From NCBI RefSeq assembly GCF_024700075.1, contig NZ_JAJONE010000001.1, positions 1,116,001-1,180,000 of the forward strand: a stretch of DNA of 64,000 nt, written 5' to 3'. The notes below the pieces were generated by a model, which searched no databases, was not told the DNA's origin, and worked only from the letters and a program-made list of their open reading frames with translations. Below, in pieces: positions 1-8,248 of this stretch. The DNA is from Hymenobacter sp. J193 (lineage in GTDB: Bacteria > Bacteroidota > Bacteroidia > Cytophagales > Hymenobacteraceae). The first letter of the stretch is position 1. Each line of letters opens with the position of its first letter. The position numbers were made by a program, and so were the translations under genes.

Positions 1-2
1 AG

Positions 3-461
3 CTGAGCAAAGTAAGCCCGCGCTTTACCATTGCGGCGGCTTTCGGCAACGTGCACGGCGTGTACAAGCCCGGCAACGTGAAGCTGCAGCCCGTTATCCT
101 GAAGAACTCCCAGGACTTCGTGAAGGAGAAATACGCGCTGGAAGCCGAGCGGCCCATCAACTTCGTGTTCCACGGCGGCTCGGGCTCCTCGCAGGAGGAA
201 ATCCGCGAAGCCATCAGCTACGGGGCCATCAAGATGAACATCGACACGGACCTGCAGTGGGCGTTCTGGGACGGTATCCGTGGGTACTACCAGAAAAACG
301 AAGGCTTCCTGCAAAGCCAGATCGGCAACCCCACCGGCGAGGACTCGCCCAACAAGAAATACTACGACCCGCGCGTGTGGCTGCGCGCCGGTGAGCAAAC
401 CTTCGTTACCCGCCTTAAGTCGGCCTTCGAAGACCTCAACGCCGTAAACCGGCGCTTCTAA
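3..461 (+). CDS. fbaA: Class II fructose-bisphosphate aldolase, C-terminal part
   Basis: Only the last 152 codons are in the window; the frame is open to the left edge, so the start lies outside. Class II aldolases reversibly cleave fructose 1,6-bisphosphate in glycolysis and gluconeogenesis in the cytoplasm. Seen here: FGNVHGVYKPGNV with one zinc-binding histidine, VFHGGSGSS with the second histidine and phosphate-binding glycines, and KMNIDTDLQWAFWDG, typical of the FbaA (class IIA) branch. The full family is about 350 residues. A bidirectional hairpin after the stop separates it from the convergent lgt gene. Confidence 0.95.
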   Translation: MSKVSPRFTIAAAFGNVHGVYKPGNVKLQPVILKNSQDFVKEKYALEAERPINFVFHGGSGSSQEEIREAISYGAIKMNIDTDLQWAFWDGIRGYYQKNEGFLQSQIGNPTGEDSPNKKYYDPRVWLRAGEQTFVTRLKSAFEDLNAVNRRF

Positions 462-473
462 CAACGACGGGAA

Positions 474-640
474 CCACGGATTGGGCGGATTTTTCGAGTT
501 TCGCGGATTTTGTGGACGTTTTCAGCAACAAAAAAGCCTCGCACAGCGCGAGGCTTTTTTGTTGTCTGTGTTTTACAAACACCAACCGCGCCGTTCACGA
601 AATCTGTGGATTCCGTTAAGATTTGTGCTCATCCGTGGTA
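474..640. repeat. CCACGGATT-type inverted repeat pair, copy A
   Basis: Two related arms, 474-518 and 595-640, face each other around the fbaA/lgt terminator. Both contain CCACGGAT and a CGGATTTnnCGGATTTTGTGG-like core (the right arm on the minus strand). The same sequence family recurs at 41892-42109. The right arm runs into lgt and encodes its last seven residues (TTDEHKS) and stop codon. Confidence 0.75.
529..561. terminator. Bidirectional intrinsic terminator between fbaA and lgt
   Basis: Stem GCCTCGC (536-542) and GCGAGGC (548-554) with a 5-nt loop, flanked by an A-run on the left and a T-run on the right, so it can serve both convergent genes. Confidence 0.9.
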
Positions 641-1596
641 CGCACGGCGTACCCGTAGCGGTTGTTGGGGTCTTTACCGGCGCGGAACAGTACCCAAAAG
701 CCCACAAAAATCATTGGAATGCTCAGCCACTGGCCCATATTCAGGGCCATGCCTTTTTCAAAATCCACTTGGTCTTCCTTCAGGAACTCTACCAGGAAGC
801 GAAACGAGAACAGCAGCACCACAAACAGCCCGAACAGCAGGCCCCGCGGCGTGCGGTCCTTGTATTTATTCCAGAGCCCGTAGAGCAGTACGAACAGGAA
901 GACGCAGAACAGGGACTCGTAAATTTGGGTGGGGTGGCGCGGCACGGCTACTTCGGTAGGTGCCGTGACGGTAGCCCCGGCAGGGGCCGTTTCAATGCTC
1001 ATCGTTTTATCAGGATTCTGAATGCGTCGCACCAGTACGGAACCCGCGGGCACCGTCTGGCCGGGATTGGCCTGCTGCAGGTGCTCCGTGTCGCGGGGGA
1101 ATACAAAAGCCCAGGGCACGTCCGTGGGCCGGCCCACGATTTCGGAGTTCATCAGGTTACCTAGCCGGATGCAGGCCCCGCCCACGGCTACTACAATCAC
1201 AATCCGGTCGAGTACCCAGAGGTAGTCAAACTTGTTGCGGCGGCTGAACAGCCACACAGCCAACAAAATCCCCAGGGTAGCACCGTGGCTGGCCAGGCCA
1301 CCTTCCCAGATCTTGAAGATTTCCAGAAAGTGCTCTGAGGTAAGGTAATACTCCGGGGAGTAAAAGAGCACGTGGCCCAGACGCGCGCCCAACACCGTGC
1401 CCGCAATCATGTAGATGGTAATGACATCCACCCACCGCTCACTTACCCGCTCTGCTTTGTAGATGTGGGTGAGAATGAACGAGCCAAACACGAAGCCCAA
1501 CGCGAACAGCACGCCGTACCAGCGCAGTGTAAGCGGGCCCAGCTGGGCAATAATGGGCGACTGTTCCCAGATAATGAAAGCAAGCATAGAGGGCAT
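616..1596 (-). CDS. lgt: Phosphatidylglycerol-prolipoprotein diacylglyceryl transferase
   Basis: Lgt moves diacylglycerol from phosphatidylglycerol to the lipobox cysteine of prolipoproteins in the inner membrane, the first step of lipoprotein maturation. The 326-residue protein has about seven hydrophobic segments and the family motifs GGLASHG, RLGNLMNSEIVG (catalytic arginine region) and PRHPTQIYE. It is longer than the usual 260-290 residues because about 50 residues lie between WAFVFP and PRHPTQ, a periplasmic-loop insertion. The last seven codons and stop lie inside a dispersed repeat. A TACCTTTG -7 box sits 26 nt upstream of the ATG. Confidence 0.95.
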   Translation of the reverse strand: MPSMLAFIIWEQSPIIAQLGPLTLRWYGVLFALGFVFGSFILTHIYKAERVSERWVDVITIYMIAGTVLGARLGHVLFYSPEYYLTSEHFLEIFKIWEGGLASHGATLGILLAVWLFSRRNKFDYLWVLDRIVIVVAVGGACIRLGNLMNSEIVGRPTDVPWAFVFPRDTEHLQQANPGQTVPAGSVLVRRIQNPDKTMSIETAPAGATVTAPTEVAVPRHPTQIYESLFCVFLFVLLYGLWNKYKDRTPRGLLFGLFVVLLFSFRFLVEFLKEDQVDFEKGMALNMGQWLSIPMIFVGFWVLFRAGKDPNNRYGYAVRTTDEHKS

Positions 1597-1621
1597 GGTT
1601 TACAAAAAAGAAAGAAGGGTT

Positions 1622-1629
1622 CAAAGGTA
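1622..1629 (-). promoter_or_regulatory. -7 box of lgt promoter
   Basis: TACCTTTG on the minus strand matches the Bacteroidota TAnnTTTG -7 element and is correctly placed for a short leader before lgt. Confidence 0.6.
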
Positions 1630-1730
1630 GTCAGCGCAATCGGCTTACCGCGGGGAGCTGCTCACGAGGTAGGGCAAGCCCCTGCCCCGGCCCATGGCCC
1701 AGGGCCAATTAGCGTGTATATACAAGGAGG

Positions 1731-2009
1731 CTACCGGTTGTTAAGCTGCGTTTCGTGCTCGGCGTCTGGTGCCGAAGGTAAAGCTGCTCCGTCGCCGCTG
1801 AGCAGCAGCACGATGCCCAGCATCACGGCGTAGGCAGGCCAGCGCACCCAGGCGCGGTGCGGCCGGCGCTCTGCCGTTTCGCTGATGAGGCGGGCCCGCA
1901 CCCGGCTGTAAAAGTACGGGCGGGGTTGGGGTGCGGGCTGCGCACGCCACTGGCGCAAGAGGTCTTCCCATTCTTCATCGGCATGGGGACGTGGAGCTGA
2001 ATCAGACAT
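1731..2009 (-). CDS. Small single-span membrane protein, putative ECF sigma partner
   Basis: A protein of about 92 residues starting at MSDSAPRPHADEEWEDLL, preferred over the longer open frame because this ATG overlaps the end of the sigma gene by 8 nt, a translational coupling arrangement. Residues 1-50 are polar and cytoplasmic-like, followed by one hydrophobic helix (YAVMLGIVLLL) and a short tail. Position after an ECF sigma gene suggests an anti-sigma or membrane tether role, but no zinc-binding anti-sigma motif is present, so the role is inferred from context only. Confidence 0.7.
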   Translation of the reverse strand: MSDSAPRPHADEEWEDLLRQWRAQPAPQPRPYFYSRVRARLISETAERRPHRAWVRWPAYAVMLGIVLLLSGDGAALPSAPDAEHETQLNNR

Positions 2010-2694
2010 GGCGCAGGGAAGGTTGAAAGTGGGTGCGAAGCGTTTTGCGGGCCCGAAACAGCAGCGACTCAACGGCCGGCACGCTGGTACCGAGCACGGC
2101 GGCTATCTGCTCGTAGCTCAGCTCCTGCTCGTGGCGCAGCGTGAAAGCTACCTGCTGCTGGTCGGGCAGACGAGCAATGTGCACCAGCAGCAGTGCCACC
2201 TGCTGCTGGCCTTCCAGCTGGGCCTGGGGGTGTTCATTATCCGCCGGCTCGGGCAGTGAGTGGTTGTCGAAGCCCAGCAGGCTGGTGAAATAGGCGAAAC
2301 GCTTTATTGCCCGGGCCCGCCGCCGGTGCTTCAGGGCGCGCGAGGTAGCGAGCCGGTAAAGCCAGGTGCTCAGCGCCGCTTCACCCCGAAACCGGCCAAT
2401 GGTCTGGTAAACTTCCACGAAGACTTCCTGAGCCACATCTTCGGCCTCCTCCGGCGACTGTAGCAGCGCCAGCACTGTGCGGTAGATGCGGTTCTGGAAC
2501 CGCTCCACCAGGGTGCGAAACGCCGCCTCGCTGCCTGCTTGCAACTGCGCTACCAGCTCGGCATCGGCAGAAGCAATGGCAGGCGGCTCAAAAAGCACGG
2601 GCGGTTGCGTAGCGGGCAGCGGAAGAGTGTACACCAGTGAAGCGAAAACGGAAGAATAGAAAAGGGCCCGGTTTGTCTCCGGCCGCTGCCGCAA
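2002..2694 (-). CDS. ECF-type RNA polymerase sigma factor
   Basis: Extracytoplasmic-function sigma factors direct RNA polymerase to a small regulon. Region 2 is clear (LVERFQNRIYRTVLALL, EEAEDVAQEVFVEVY, STWLYRLATSRALKHRRR) and region 4 carries the helix-turn-helix LSYEQIAAVLGTSVPAVESLLFRARKTL, split by a short linker as expected for ECF factors. The start is uncertain: the longest frame begins at a TTG, and about 40 N-terminal residues before region 2 may not be translated. The next gene overlaps it and is probably its membrane partner. Confidence 0.9.
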   Translation of the reverse strand: MRQRPETNRALFYSSVFASLVYTLPLPATQPPVLFEPPAIASADAELVAQLQAGSEAAFRTLVERFQNRIYRTVLALLQSPEEAEDVAQEVFVEVYQTIGRFRGEAALSTWLYRLATSRALKHRRRARAIKRFAYFTSLLGFDNHSLPEPADNEHPQAQLEGQQQVALLLVHIARLPDQQQVAFTLRHEQELSYEQIAAVLGTSVPAVESLLFRARKTLRTHFQPSLRHV

Positions 2695-2715
2695 GTACTG
2701 GGGTCACACAAGCTT

Positions 2716-2752
2716 AGGCCCGGTTAGCACAAAAAACTTGCGCCAACCGGGC
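2716..2752. repeat. Inverted repeat upstream of ECF sigma gene
   Basis: GGCCCGGTT (2716-2724) and AACCGGGCC (2744-2752) form a 9-bp stem with a 19-nt loop in the gap between nadE and the sigma gene. It has no clear T-run; it could be a weak terminator for nadE or a leader structure. Confidence 0.5.
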
Positions 2753-2839
2753 CAATTATTCCGCAATGTACTGGCAATGAGCTGTATTATTTCAGCAAAG
2801 TACCGCACCTACAACGGCTGGCAAGAACCTCCCAAGCTG

Positions 2840-4774
2840 CTACAGTGCGTTCAGTTCCTGGGTGTAGCCCCCGCTCAGGATGGGGAAGCGCAGCCAGGAG
2901 CGCGGGTCCACGTTGTAGTCGTCGAGGTGAAAGCTGGGAGCGTACCGCTCGCGCTTCCACTGGTTGCGGCTCCAGAGCGAGTAGAAGCGCTTCACGTAGG
3001 TTTTGAGCTGCTCGGCATCGGCGACGGGGTCTTCCTGCACCAGCGTGGCCAGAACCTGGCGCGGGCTGAGCCGGTCGTAGAAAGCCAGCCGCTCGATGCG
3101 GTTGAGCAGCACGTAGGGCATCAGGTCCCGCTCGTCGGTTTGCTTTTCTTCGAGGGGGCGTAGCTCGGCGGTGGGCTGCAGGCCGTTCACGTGGCGCAGG
3201 GCGGGGTAGTTCAACTCCGTTTCGGCCCAGCGCAGCCACTTCTTCACAAAGTCCTTATCTACGCCCGCAATAGGCGAGATGGAGCCGGCTGTGTCGCCGT
3301 CCATGGTGCAATAGCCCACGCTGGCCTCCGAGCGGTTGGAGGTGGTGATGAGCAGGCAGTTCTGCACGTTGGCCAGCAGCCAGATGGCGGGGGCGCGCAC
3401 CCGGGCCTGGATGTTTTGCAAGGCTAGGTCGTCGGTTTTCCACGTTAGGGGCCGGCCAATGGCCTGCTCAATCTTGCCGGTGTAGCCCGTCACCTCCGCG
3501 TCGATTTCCCAGTTGTAAAACACGGCTCCAATGGAATCGGCCAGCTCTTTGGCGGAGTTGAAGGTGTCGTCGGACGAGTTGACGGTGCCCTGGTAAGCGC
3601 AGGTAAGCAGCCGCGCCATTAGCTGTTGGTTGATGGTCTTTTGGTGCTGGCTGGGGTCCGTCAGGGATGCGTCCTTCGGGCCGGGCGCGTTCTGGTCGGG
3701 CACGGGGGCAACAGGGCCAGCCAGCTGCTCTATCTCCTCGGCCGTAAAGCAGCCCGAGCGGCGCATGAACTCGGCCGTGCCCAGCTCGGTCGTGCCCAGC
3801 CTTACCATTTCGGCTACGGCTACGGCACATAGGCAGGAGTCGGCGCCACCGCTGAGACTCAGCACGAAGCCCCGGCTGCGGGCCTTGCGCAGGTAGTCAA
3901 ACAGGGCCAGACTGAGCGCCTGATTCAGCTCCCGGTATTCGTCGGGGGCAGGCAGCAGCTCAATAGTTTCGGCCGGCGCTAGCTCCTGGGCGAAATCCAC
4001 GTCCACGCACTCCATGTCCACTTCCTTGAAGCTCATGAGCTGGTTGCGCAGCAGCAGGTGGCCGTGGCGGGCTACCAAAATTTCACCATCGTAGGTGATG
4101 CGGCCGGCTTCGTTGCCGAGCAGGTTGGCGTAGAGGTAGGTGCAGCGGAAGTTGCGGGAGGCCTCCGTCACGAGGTGGTAGCGCACGTCGGTCTTGCTCA
4201 TAGCAAAGTGCGAGGCCGAGGGGTTTACAATCAGCTGCACCCGGTCGACAAGGCGGCAGGCGGGGCGCACGTCGTCGGGCCGCCACGCGTCCTCACAGAT
4301 TTCGAAGCCGAACTTCACGCCCTGGTGCTCAAAAATCATATCCCCGAGCGGCCACTCCTCCCCTTTCCACGTTACCGTGGTCGTTTCACCAGCGGGCCAG
4401 GCGTGGAAAAAGCGCGGCTCATAGTGCACGCCGTCATTGGCCAGAAACTGCTTGGCCGCGAAGCCCAGAATCTGCCCGTCGCGCAGCACGGCGGCTGTAT
4501 TATAGGTCCGGTGATTCAGGCGTACCGGCAGGCCCACCACCACGCAGATTCCCTGCGTCCAGGGCCGAATGAGCTGCAGGTGCTCCAATGCCGCCTCGGG
4601 CAGCCACTCGCTCAAAAACAGGTCTTCGCAGCCGTAGCCCGTCAGGCACAGCTCGGGCAGGCAGAGCAGCTCCACGCCGGCGGCCTGGGCCTGCTCAATG
4701 GCTTCGCGGATATTCCGCAGATTGTGGCTCCAGTCGAAGGGAATTTGATTAAGGGCAGCGCCGGCTATTCGCAT
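2840..4774 (-). CDS. nadE: Glutamine-dependent NAD+ synthetase
   Basis: NadE amidates nicotinic acid adenine dinucleotide to NAD+ using ATP and glutamine. It has two domains: an N-terminal nitrilase-type glutaminase (residues 1 to about 280) with the Glu-Lys-Cys triad visible in LPELCLTGYGCEDLF (near 40), AAKQFLANDG (near 108) and FEICEDAWRP (near 160); and a C-terminal synthetase domain beginning around residue 300 with the P-loop SLSGGADSCLCA. The start MRIAGAALNQ was chosen because the nitrilase fold begins there; 644 residues is usual for the two-domain form. A near-consensus -7 box (AACCTTTG) lies about 10 nt upstream, suggesting a very short leader. Confidence 0.96.
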   Translation of the reverse strand: MRIAGAALNQIPFDWSHNLRNIREAIEQAQAAGVELLCLPELCLTGYGCEDLFLSEWLPEAALEHLQLIRPWTQGICVVVGLPVRLNHRTYNTAAVLRDGQILGFAAKQFLANDGVHYEPRFFHAWPAGETTTVTWKGEEWPLGDMIFEHQGVKFGFEICEDAWRPDDVRPACRLVDRVQLIVNPSASHFAMSKTDVRYHLVTEASRNFRCTYLYANLLGNEAGRITYDGEILVARHGHLLLRNQLMSFKEVDMECVDVDFAQELAPAETIELLPAPDEYRELNQALSLALFDYLRKARSRGFVLSLSGGADSCLCAVAVAEMVRLGTTELGTAEFMRRSGCFTAEEIEQLAGPVAPVPDQNAPGPKDASLTDPSQHQKTINQQLMARLLTCAYQGTVNSSDDTFNSAKELADSIGAVFYNWEIDAEVTGYTGKIEQAIGRPLTWKTDDLALQNIQARVRAPAIWLLANVQNCLLITTSNRSEASVGYCTMDGDTAGSISPIAGVDKDFVKKWLRWAETELNYPALRHVNGLQPTAELRPLEEKQTDERDLMPYVLLNRIERLAFYDRLSPRQVLATLVQEDPVADAEQLKTYVKRFYSLWSRNQWKRERYAPSFHLDDYNVDPRSWLRFPILSGGYTQELNAL

Positions 4775-4854
4775 GGTGGGAAGCAAAGGTTGGTCCCACA
4801 AAGCAACTGTATTTCGGCGGATTGGGTTGCGCCGGCCCGAAGAACAGTCCGGCT

Positions 4855-6024
4855 TTACTTCAACGCGCTTTTCTGTCCCTTACTGTCTATTACCGCCAGT
4901 TGGCCTTTTTCCAGCCACAGTGCTTGTACCGGGCTGCCGGCATCAGTAAGCTCCTGGTGCGGCAGGTCAATAGCTACTACTTTGCCATCATAAAGCGTAC
5001 TGATGTGTTCGACCGGCGTGTGCCCGATGACGACTCGCGAAGCTGCGTAGAGCTGCAACAGCTGCGCTACGTGCGCCGCCGAAGCTTCCTTCAGCGCCAG
5101 CCCACGGTACCAGTCCGGGCTGCTCGGTGGCTGCGTCACCTGCTTTTCCAGTGCCGTGAGGGCCGCAACGGGTTTGTCGAGGCTGATCCGGGCCAGATCA
5201 TTGAGCTTCGATAGGGGTAGTTTTTGCCCCACTACTTCCGGACTGAGGCCGCCGTGGACAAACAGCGTAGCCCCGATTTTTTCGACTACGTTCTTGCTCC
5301 GCAGCCACCGCCCCAGCACGGTTGTACGGTTGTACCACTGGTTGTACGGTACACCCAATGTATCGGCATTCACGCGGTATTTCCGGCGCACGTACTTGAA
5401 ATGTTCCGTCATGTTCATCCGCTCGTGGTTGCCCACGATGAAGTGCACCCGGCCCCCGGCCTGCTCGGCTTCCTGCTCCAGCTTGTAGATAAGCCACAGG
5501 CATTCCGTCACGTTGAGGCCCCGGTCAAAAAAGTCACCGACCAGCACCAGGTGGCCCCGGCCAAACTGCCAGCTTAGTTTATCATTCACTACCCCGGCGC
5601 CCTGCAACAGGGCCTGAAAACCTTTGAAGTTGCCTTCGATGTCGGAAACAGCCAGCAGCTTTTCCGGCTCGGCGTACGTATCGGCCGGAACCTGATTTTC
5701 CGACCGCAGGGGTACCTGAAACTCCTGGCTGGTTTCGTCGGCAAAGCACGTCACCACGTTTGCGGTGCCGGCGCGCAGCGTATCCGTCAGCAGCACAAGG
5801 GAGCCGCCCTGCGGGGCAATGCGCCGGCTGATCAGCAGACTATCTTGGTAAAACACCAAGGGGCCGTCGGCAGAGAAGCCCGACTTGTCGCTCTTAGGCC
5901 CCTTAACCGACCAGCCCGGCATAAAATACACTTTGTCAATAGTGCCCAAGGCAATAAGGCCAATGCCGCCAAGCACGTAGGCGACGTATAGCAAAAGTGT
6001 ACCCAGCAGTATTTTTTTGAGCAT
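4855..6024 (-). CDS. Membrane-anchored metallophosphoesterase (PPP-like)
   Basis: A 389-residue protein with an N-terminal membrane helix (LLGTLLLYVAYVLGGIGLIAL), so the catalytic part is probably outside the inner membrane. Calcineurin-like metal-binding motifs run in order from about residue 128: SDIEGN, GDFFDRG, GNHERMN, HGGLSPE and GHTPVEH. The spacing and the DRG/GNHE signatures match PPP-type and Shewanella-like phosphatases. The first motif is DxE rather than the usual DxH. The substrate (phosphoprotein or small phosphoester) cannot be told from sequence. It lies between rnc and nadE on the same strand. Confidence 0.88.
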   Translation of the reverse strand: MLKKILLGTLLLYVAYVLGGIGLIALGTIDKVYFMPGWSVKGPKSDKSGFSADGPLVFYQDSLLISRRIAPQGGSLVLLTDTLRAGTANVVTCFADETSQEFQVPLRSENQVPADTYAEPEKLLAVSDIEGNFKGFQALLQGAGVVNDKLSWQFGRGHLVLVGDFFDRGLNVTECLWLIYKLEQEAEQAGGRVHFIVGNHERMNMTEHFKYVRRKYRVNADTLGVPYNQWYNRTTVLGRWLRSKNVVEKIGATLFVHGGLSPEVVGQKLPLSKLNDLARISLDKPVAALTALEKQVTQPPSSPDWYRGLALKEASAAHVAQLLQLYAASRVVIGHTPVEHISTLYDGKVVAIDLPHQELTDAGSPVQALWLEKGQLAVIDSKGQKSALK

Positions 6025-6071
6025 AATAGCCGGCTATAAGAGTTGTTCTACTTTAGGTAACTCATTGATTC

Positions 6072-6821
6072 CTACACGCCCAGCGCCACCAAGGCCCGCT
6101 CGGCGGCCAACTGCTCGGCTTGCTTCTTGGAGAGGCCCATACCGGTGGCTACTACTTCATCCTCCAGCACTACGGAGGCCGTAAACTCCATTACGCCGCC
6201 GGGGCGCGCCTCGCCCTGCAGGTCGTAGCGAATGGCTTTGCCGTGGCGCTGCGCCCACTCAATGAGCTTGCTCTTGAAGTTGGTGGTCGTCTGCGTCATA
6301 GCCTTCACATCCACGAAAGGCTTGATGAGGCGGCTGAGCACAAACTTGCGAGCGGCTTTGTAGCCCTGGTCCAGGTATACGGCACCTACCAAGGCCTCCA
6401 GGGCATTGCCGTTCACGGAGCGCGAGCGGGTGGCGCGACCCTGGGTGGCGTCCAACTGAACCAGTTTATCGAGGCCAAGCTTAAGTGCCAGCCCATTGAG
6501 GCTTTCCCGGTTCACGATGCGGCTGCGCATCTCCGTCAGAAAGCCTTCCTGCTCGTAGGGATATTTACGGAACAGGTACTCCGCCACCACCGTGCCCAGC
6601 ACGGCGTCGCCGAGAAACTCCAGCCGCTCGTTGCTTTGGTGACGGGCCTGCTCACCCTGTTGGCGCACCACCGAAGAGTGCGTGAAAGCCAGCTGGTACA
6701 GGCGAATATTGTCGGGCGTGCGCCCGATGAGCGTGGCAATGGCCTGCCGAAAAGCCCGGTCCTGCCCCAGCAACCGGCGGAAAAAGCCGAAAAGCGGCAA
6801 GGGCTGACCGGGCTTGGGCAT
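6072..6821 (-). CDS. rnc: Ribonuclease III
   Basis: RNase III cleaves double-stranded RNA in rRNA processing and mRNA decay. The 249-residue protein carries the signature ERLEFLGDAVL (near residue 65) and the second acidic cluster NGNALEALVGAVYLDQG in the catalytic domain, followed from about residue 175 by a double-stranded RNA-binding domain ending AEQLAAERALVALGV. Its ATG overlaps the fabF stop codon (TAATG), so it is translated from the fabF message, the usual arrangement in Bacteroidota. Confidence 0.97.
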   Translation of the reverse strand: MPKPGQPLPLFGFFRRLLGQDRAFRQAIATLIGRTPDNIRLYQLAFTHSSVVRQQGEQARHQSNERLEFLGDAVLGTVVAEYLFRKYPYEQEGFLTEMRSRIVNRESLNGLALKLGLDKLVQLDATQGRATRSRSVNGNALEALVGAVYLDQGYKAARKFVLSRLIKPFVDVKAMTQTTTNFKSKLIEWAQRHGKAIRYDLQGEARPGGVMEFTASVVLEDEVVATGMGLSKKQAEQLAAERALVALGV

Positions 6822-8071
6822 TAGTCGCGGAATTTGCGGAACACCACCGACGTATTGTGGCCCCCAAACCCGAAGGTGTTGCTGACCGCAATGTTGATTT
6901 CCCGCTCCTGGGCCTTGTTGAACGTGAAGTTCAGGCGGGCATCCAGCTCGGGGTCGTCGGTGAAGTGGTTGATGGTGGGCGGCACGATGCCGTGCTGCAT
7001 GGCCATAATGCTGGCAACGGCCTCAATACCGCCGGCCCCGCCCAGCAGGTGGCCCGTCATGCTCTTGGTAGAGCTGATGTTCAGGCCGTAGGCAGCCTCA
7101 CCGAACACCTTCTGAATGGCGGTAATTTCGGCCCCGTCGCCCAGCGGCGTGCTGGTACCGTGGGTGTTGATGTAGTCCACCTCCTCGGGCCGGATGCCGG
7201 CGTCGCGCAGGGCGTTCTGCATCACCAGCACCACGCCTTCTCCCGTAGGATCGGGCGCCGTGATGTGGTAAGCATCCGACGACAAGCCGCCACCGATGAT
7301 TTCGGCGTAGATCTTGGCGCCGCGGGCTTTGGCGTGCTCGTACTCTTCGAGCACCAGCGCGCCGGCACCTTCACCCAGCACAAATCCGTCCCGGTCCTTG
7401 TCGTAGGGGCGGGAGCCGGTTTCGGGGTCGTCGTTCCGTTCGCTCATGGCCTTCAGGGCGTTGAACCCGCCCACGCCAGCTTCGGTAATAGCCGCCTCCG
7501 AGCCACCCGTTACAATCACGTCGGCCATGCCAAGACGCAGAAAGTTGTAGGCCGCCACAATGGAGTCCGACGACGAAGCGCAGGCGGAGGTAGTCACGAA
7601 GTTGGGGCCCCGAAAACCGTTCTTGATGGAGATGTTGCCCGACGAGGAGTCGGCAATCATCTTCGGAATAAAGAACGGGTTGTAGCGCGGGGTGCCGTCG
7701 CCCTTGGCGAAGCTGAAGCACTCGTCCTGGAAGGTTTTCAGCCCGCCAATGCCCGAGCCCCAGATAACGCCCACGCGGTCCTTGTTCACGCCTTCAAGCA
7801 GGCCGGCATCCTTGATGGCTTCATCGGAGGCAATGACGGCAAACTGCGTGAACAGGTCCATTTTGCGGCCTTCCTTGGTAGGGAAGTAATTATCCGGCGA
7901 ATAGCCCTTCACTTCGCAGGCAAAGCGGGTTTTGAACTTGCTGGCGTCGAAACGGGTGATGGGGGCGGCCCCACTTTTTCCGGCCCGCAGGCCTTCCCAA
8001 TAAGCGGGCACCGTGCTGCCCAGGGGCGTAATGGCACCCAGGCCGGTCACAACAACTCTCCGGAGAGACAT
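6821..8071 (-). CDS. fabF: 3-oxoacyl-[acyl-carrier-protein] synthase II
   Basis: FabF elongates acyl-ACP with malonyl-ACP in type II fatty acid synthesis. The Cys-His-His site is visible: TTSACASSSDS (Cys at about 164), NTHGTSTPLGD and MTGHLLGGAGG, ending with GFGGHNTSVVF. The start MSLRRVVVTGLG was chosen as the usual FabF N terminus; 416 residues is standard. An intrinsic terminator-like hairpin lies between acpP and this gene, so fabF may be made at a lower level than acpP, and rnc follows with overlap. Confidence 0.97.
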   Translation of the reverse strand: MSLRRVVVTGLGAITPLGSTVPAYWEGLRAGKSGAAPITRFDASKFKTRFACEVKGYSPDNYFPTKEGRKMDLFTQFAVIASDEAIKDAGLLEGVNKDRVGVIWGSGIGGLKTFQDECFSFAKGDGTPRYNPFFIPKMIADSSSGNISIKNGFRGPNFVTTSACASSSDSIVAAYNFLRLGMADVIVTGGSEAAITEAGVGGFNALKAMSERNDDPETGSRPYDKDRDGFVLGEGAGALVLEEYEHAKARGAKIYAEIIGGGLSSDAYHITAPDPTGEGVVLVMQNALRDAGIRPEEVDYINTHGTSTPLGDGAEITAIQKVFGEAAYGLNISSTKSMTGHLLGGAGGIEAVASIMAMQHGIVPPTINHFTDDPELDARLNFTFNKAQEREINIAVSNTFGFGGHNTSVVFRKFRD

Positions 8072-8103
8072 AGGCTGGCGCAGAGAAGCGAAACTAAAAA
8101 GGT

Positions 8104-8136
8104 AAAAAAGCAAAACGGCCGGCGGCGAGCCGGCCG
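8104..8136 (-). terminator. Intrinsic terminator between acpP and fabF
   Basis: On the minus strand CGGCCGGC pairs with GCCGGCCG around a 5-nt loop (8116-8136), followed directly by TTTTGCTTTTTT. It is oriented to stop transcripts coming from acpP shortly before fabF, so partial read-through is likely. Confidence 0.75.
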
Positions 8137-8157
8137 GTAAGCACAGTTGAGGGCAGT

Positions 8158-8240
8158 ACTTAGTTGTTAGTGGTCAGTGCCGGCTGACTTGCTGTCAGCT
8201 TTCGGCATACACCTAAGCGGCTAAGCACTAACAACTAAGT
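8158..8240. repeat. 15-bp perfect inverted repeat between acpP and fabF
   Basis: ACTTAGTTGTTAGTG (8158-8172) and its exact complement CACTAACAACTAAGT (8226-8240). A 13-nt piece of the same sequence, CACTAACAACTAA, recurs just upstream of the LptF/G gene near 30488. Confidence 0.85.
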
Positions 8241-8248
8241 TCTGACAA

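Noticed and set aside
2787..3239. Arg-rich frame overlapping the end of nadE
   Set aside because: Out of frame with a clear NAD synthetase domain and low-complexity in composition.
6857..8140. Long open frame (427 codons) antisense to fabF
   Set aside because: It mirrors fabF on the other strand; high GC removes stop codons, and the product has no recognisable domain. Similar antisense frames opposite the symporter (21041-22495), typA (47056-48699) and the CitE-like gene (60879-62099) were discarded for the same reason.
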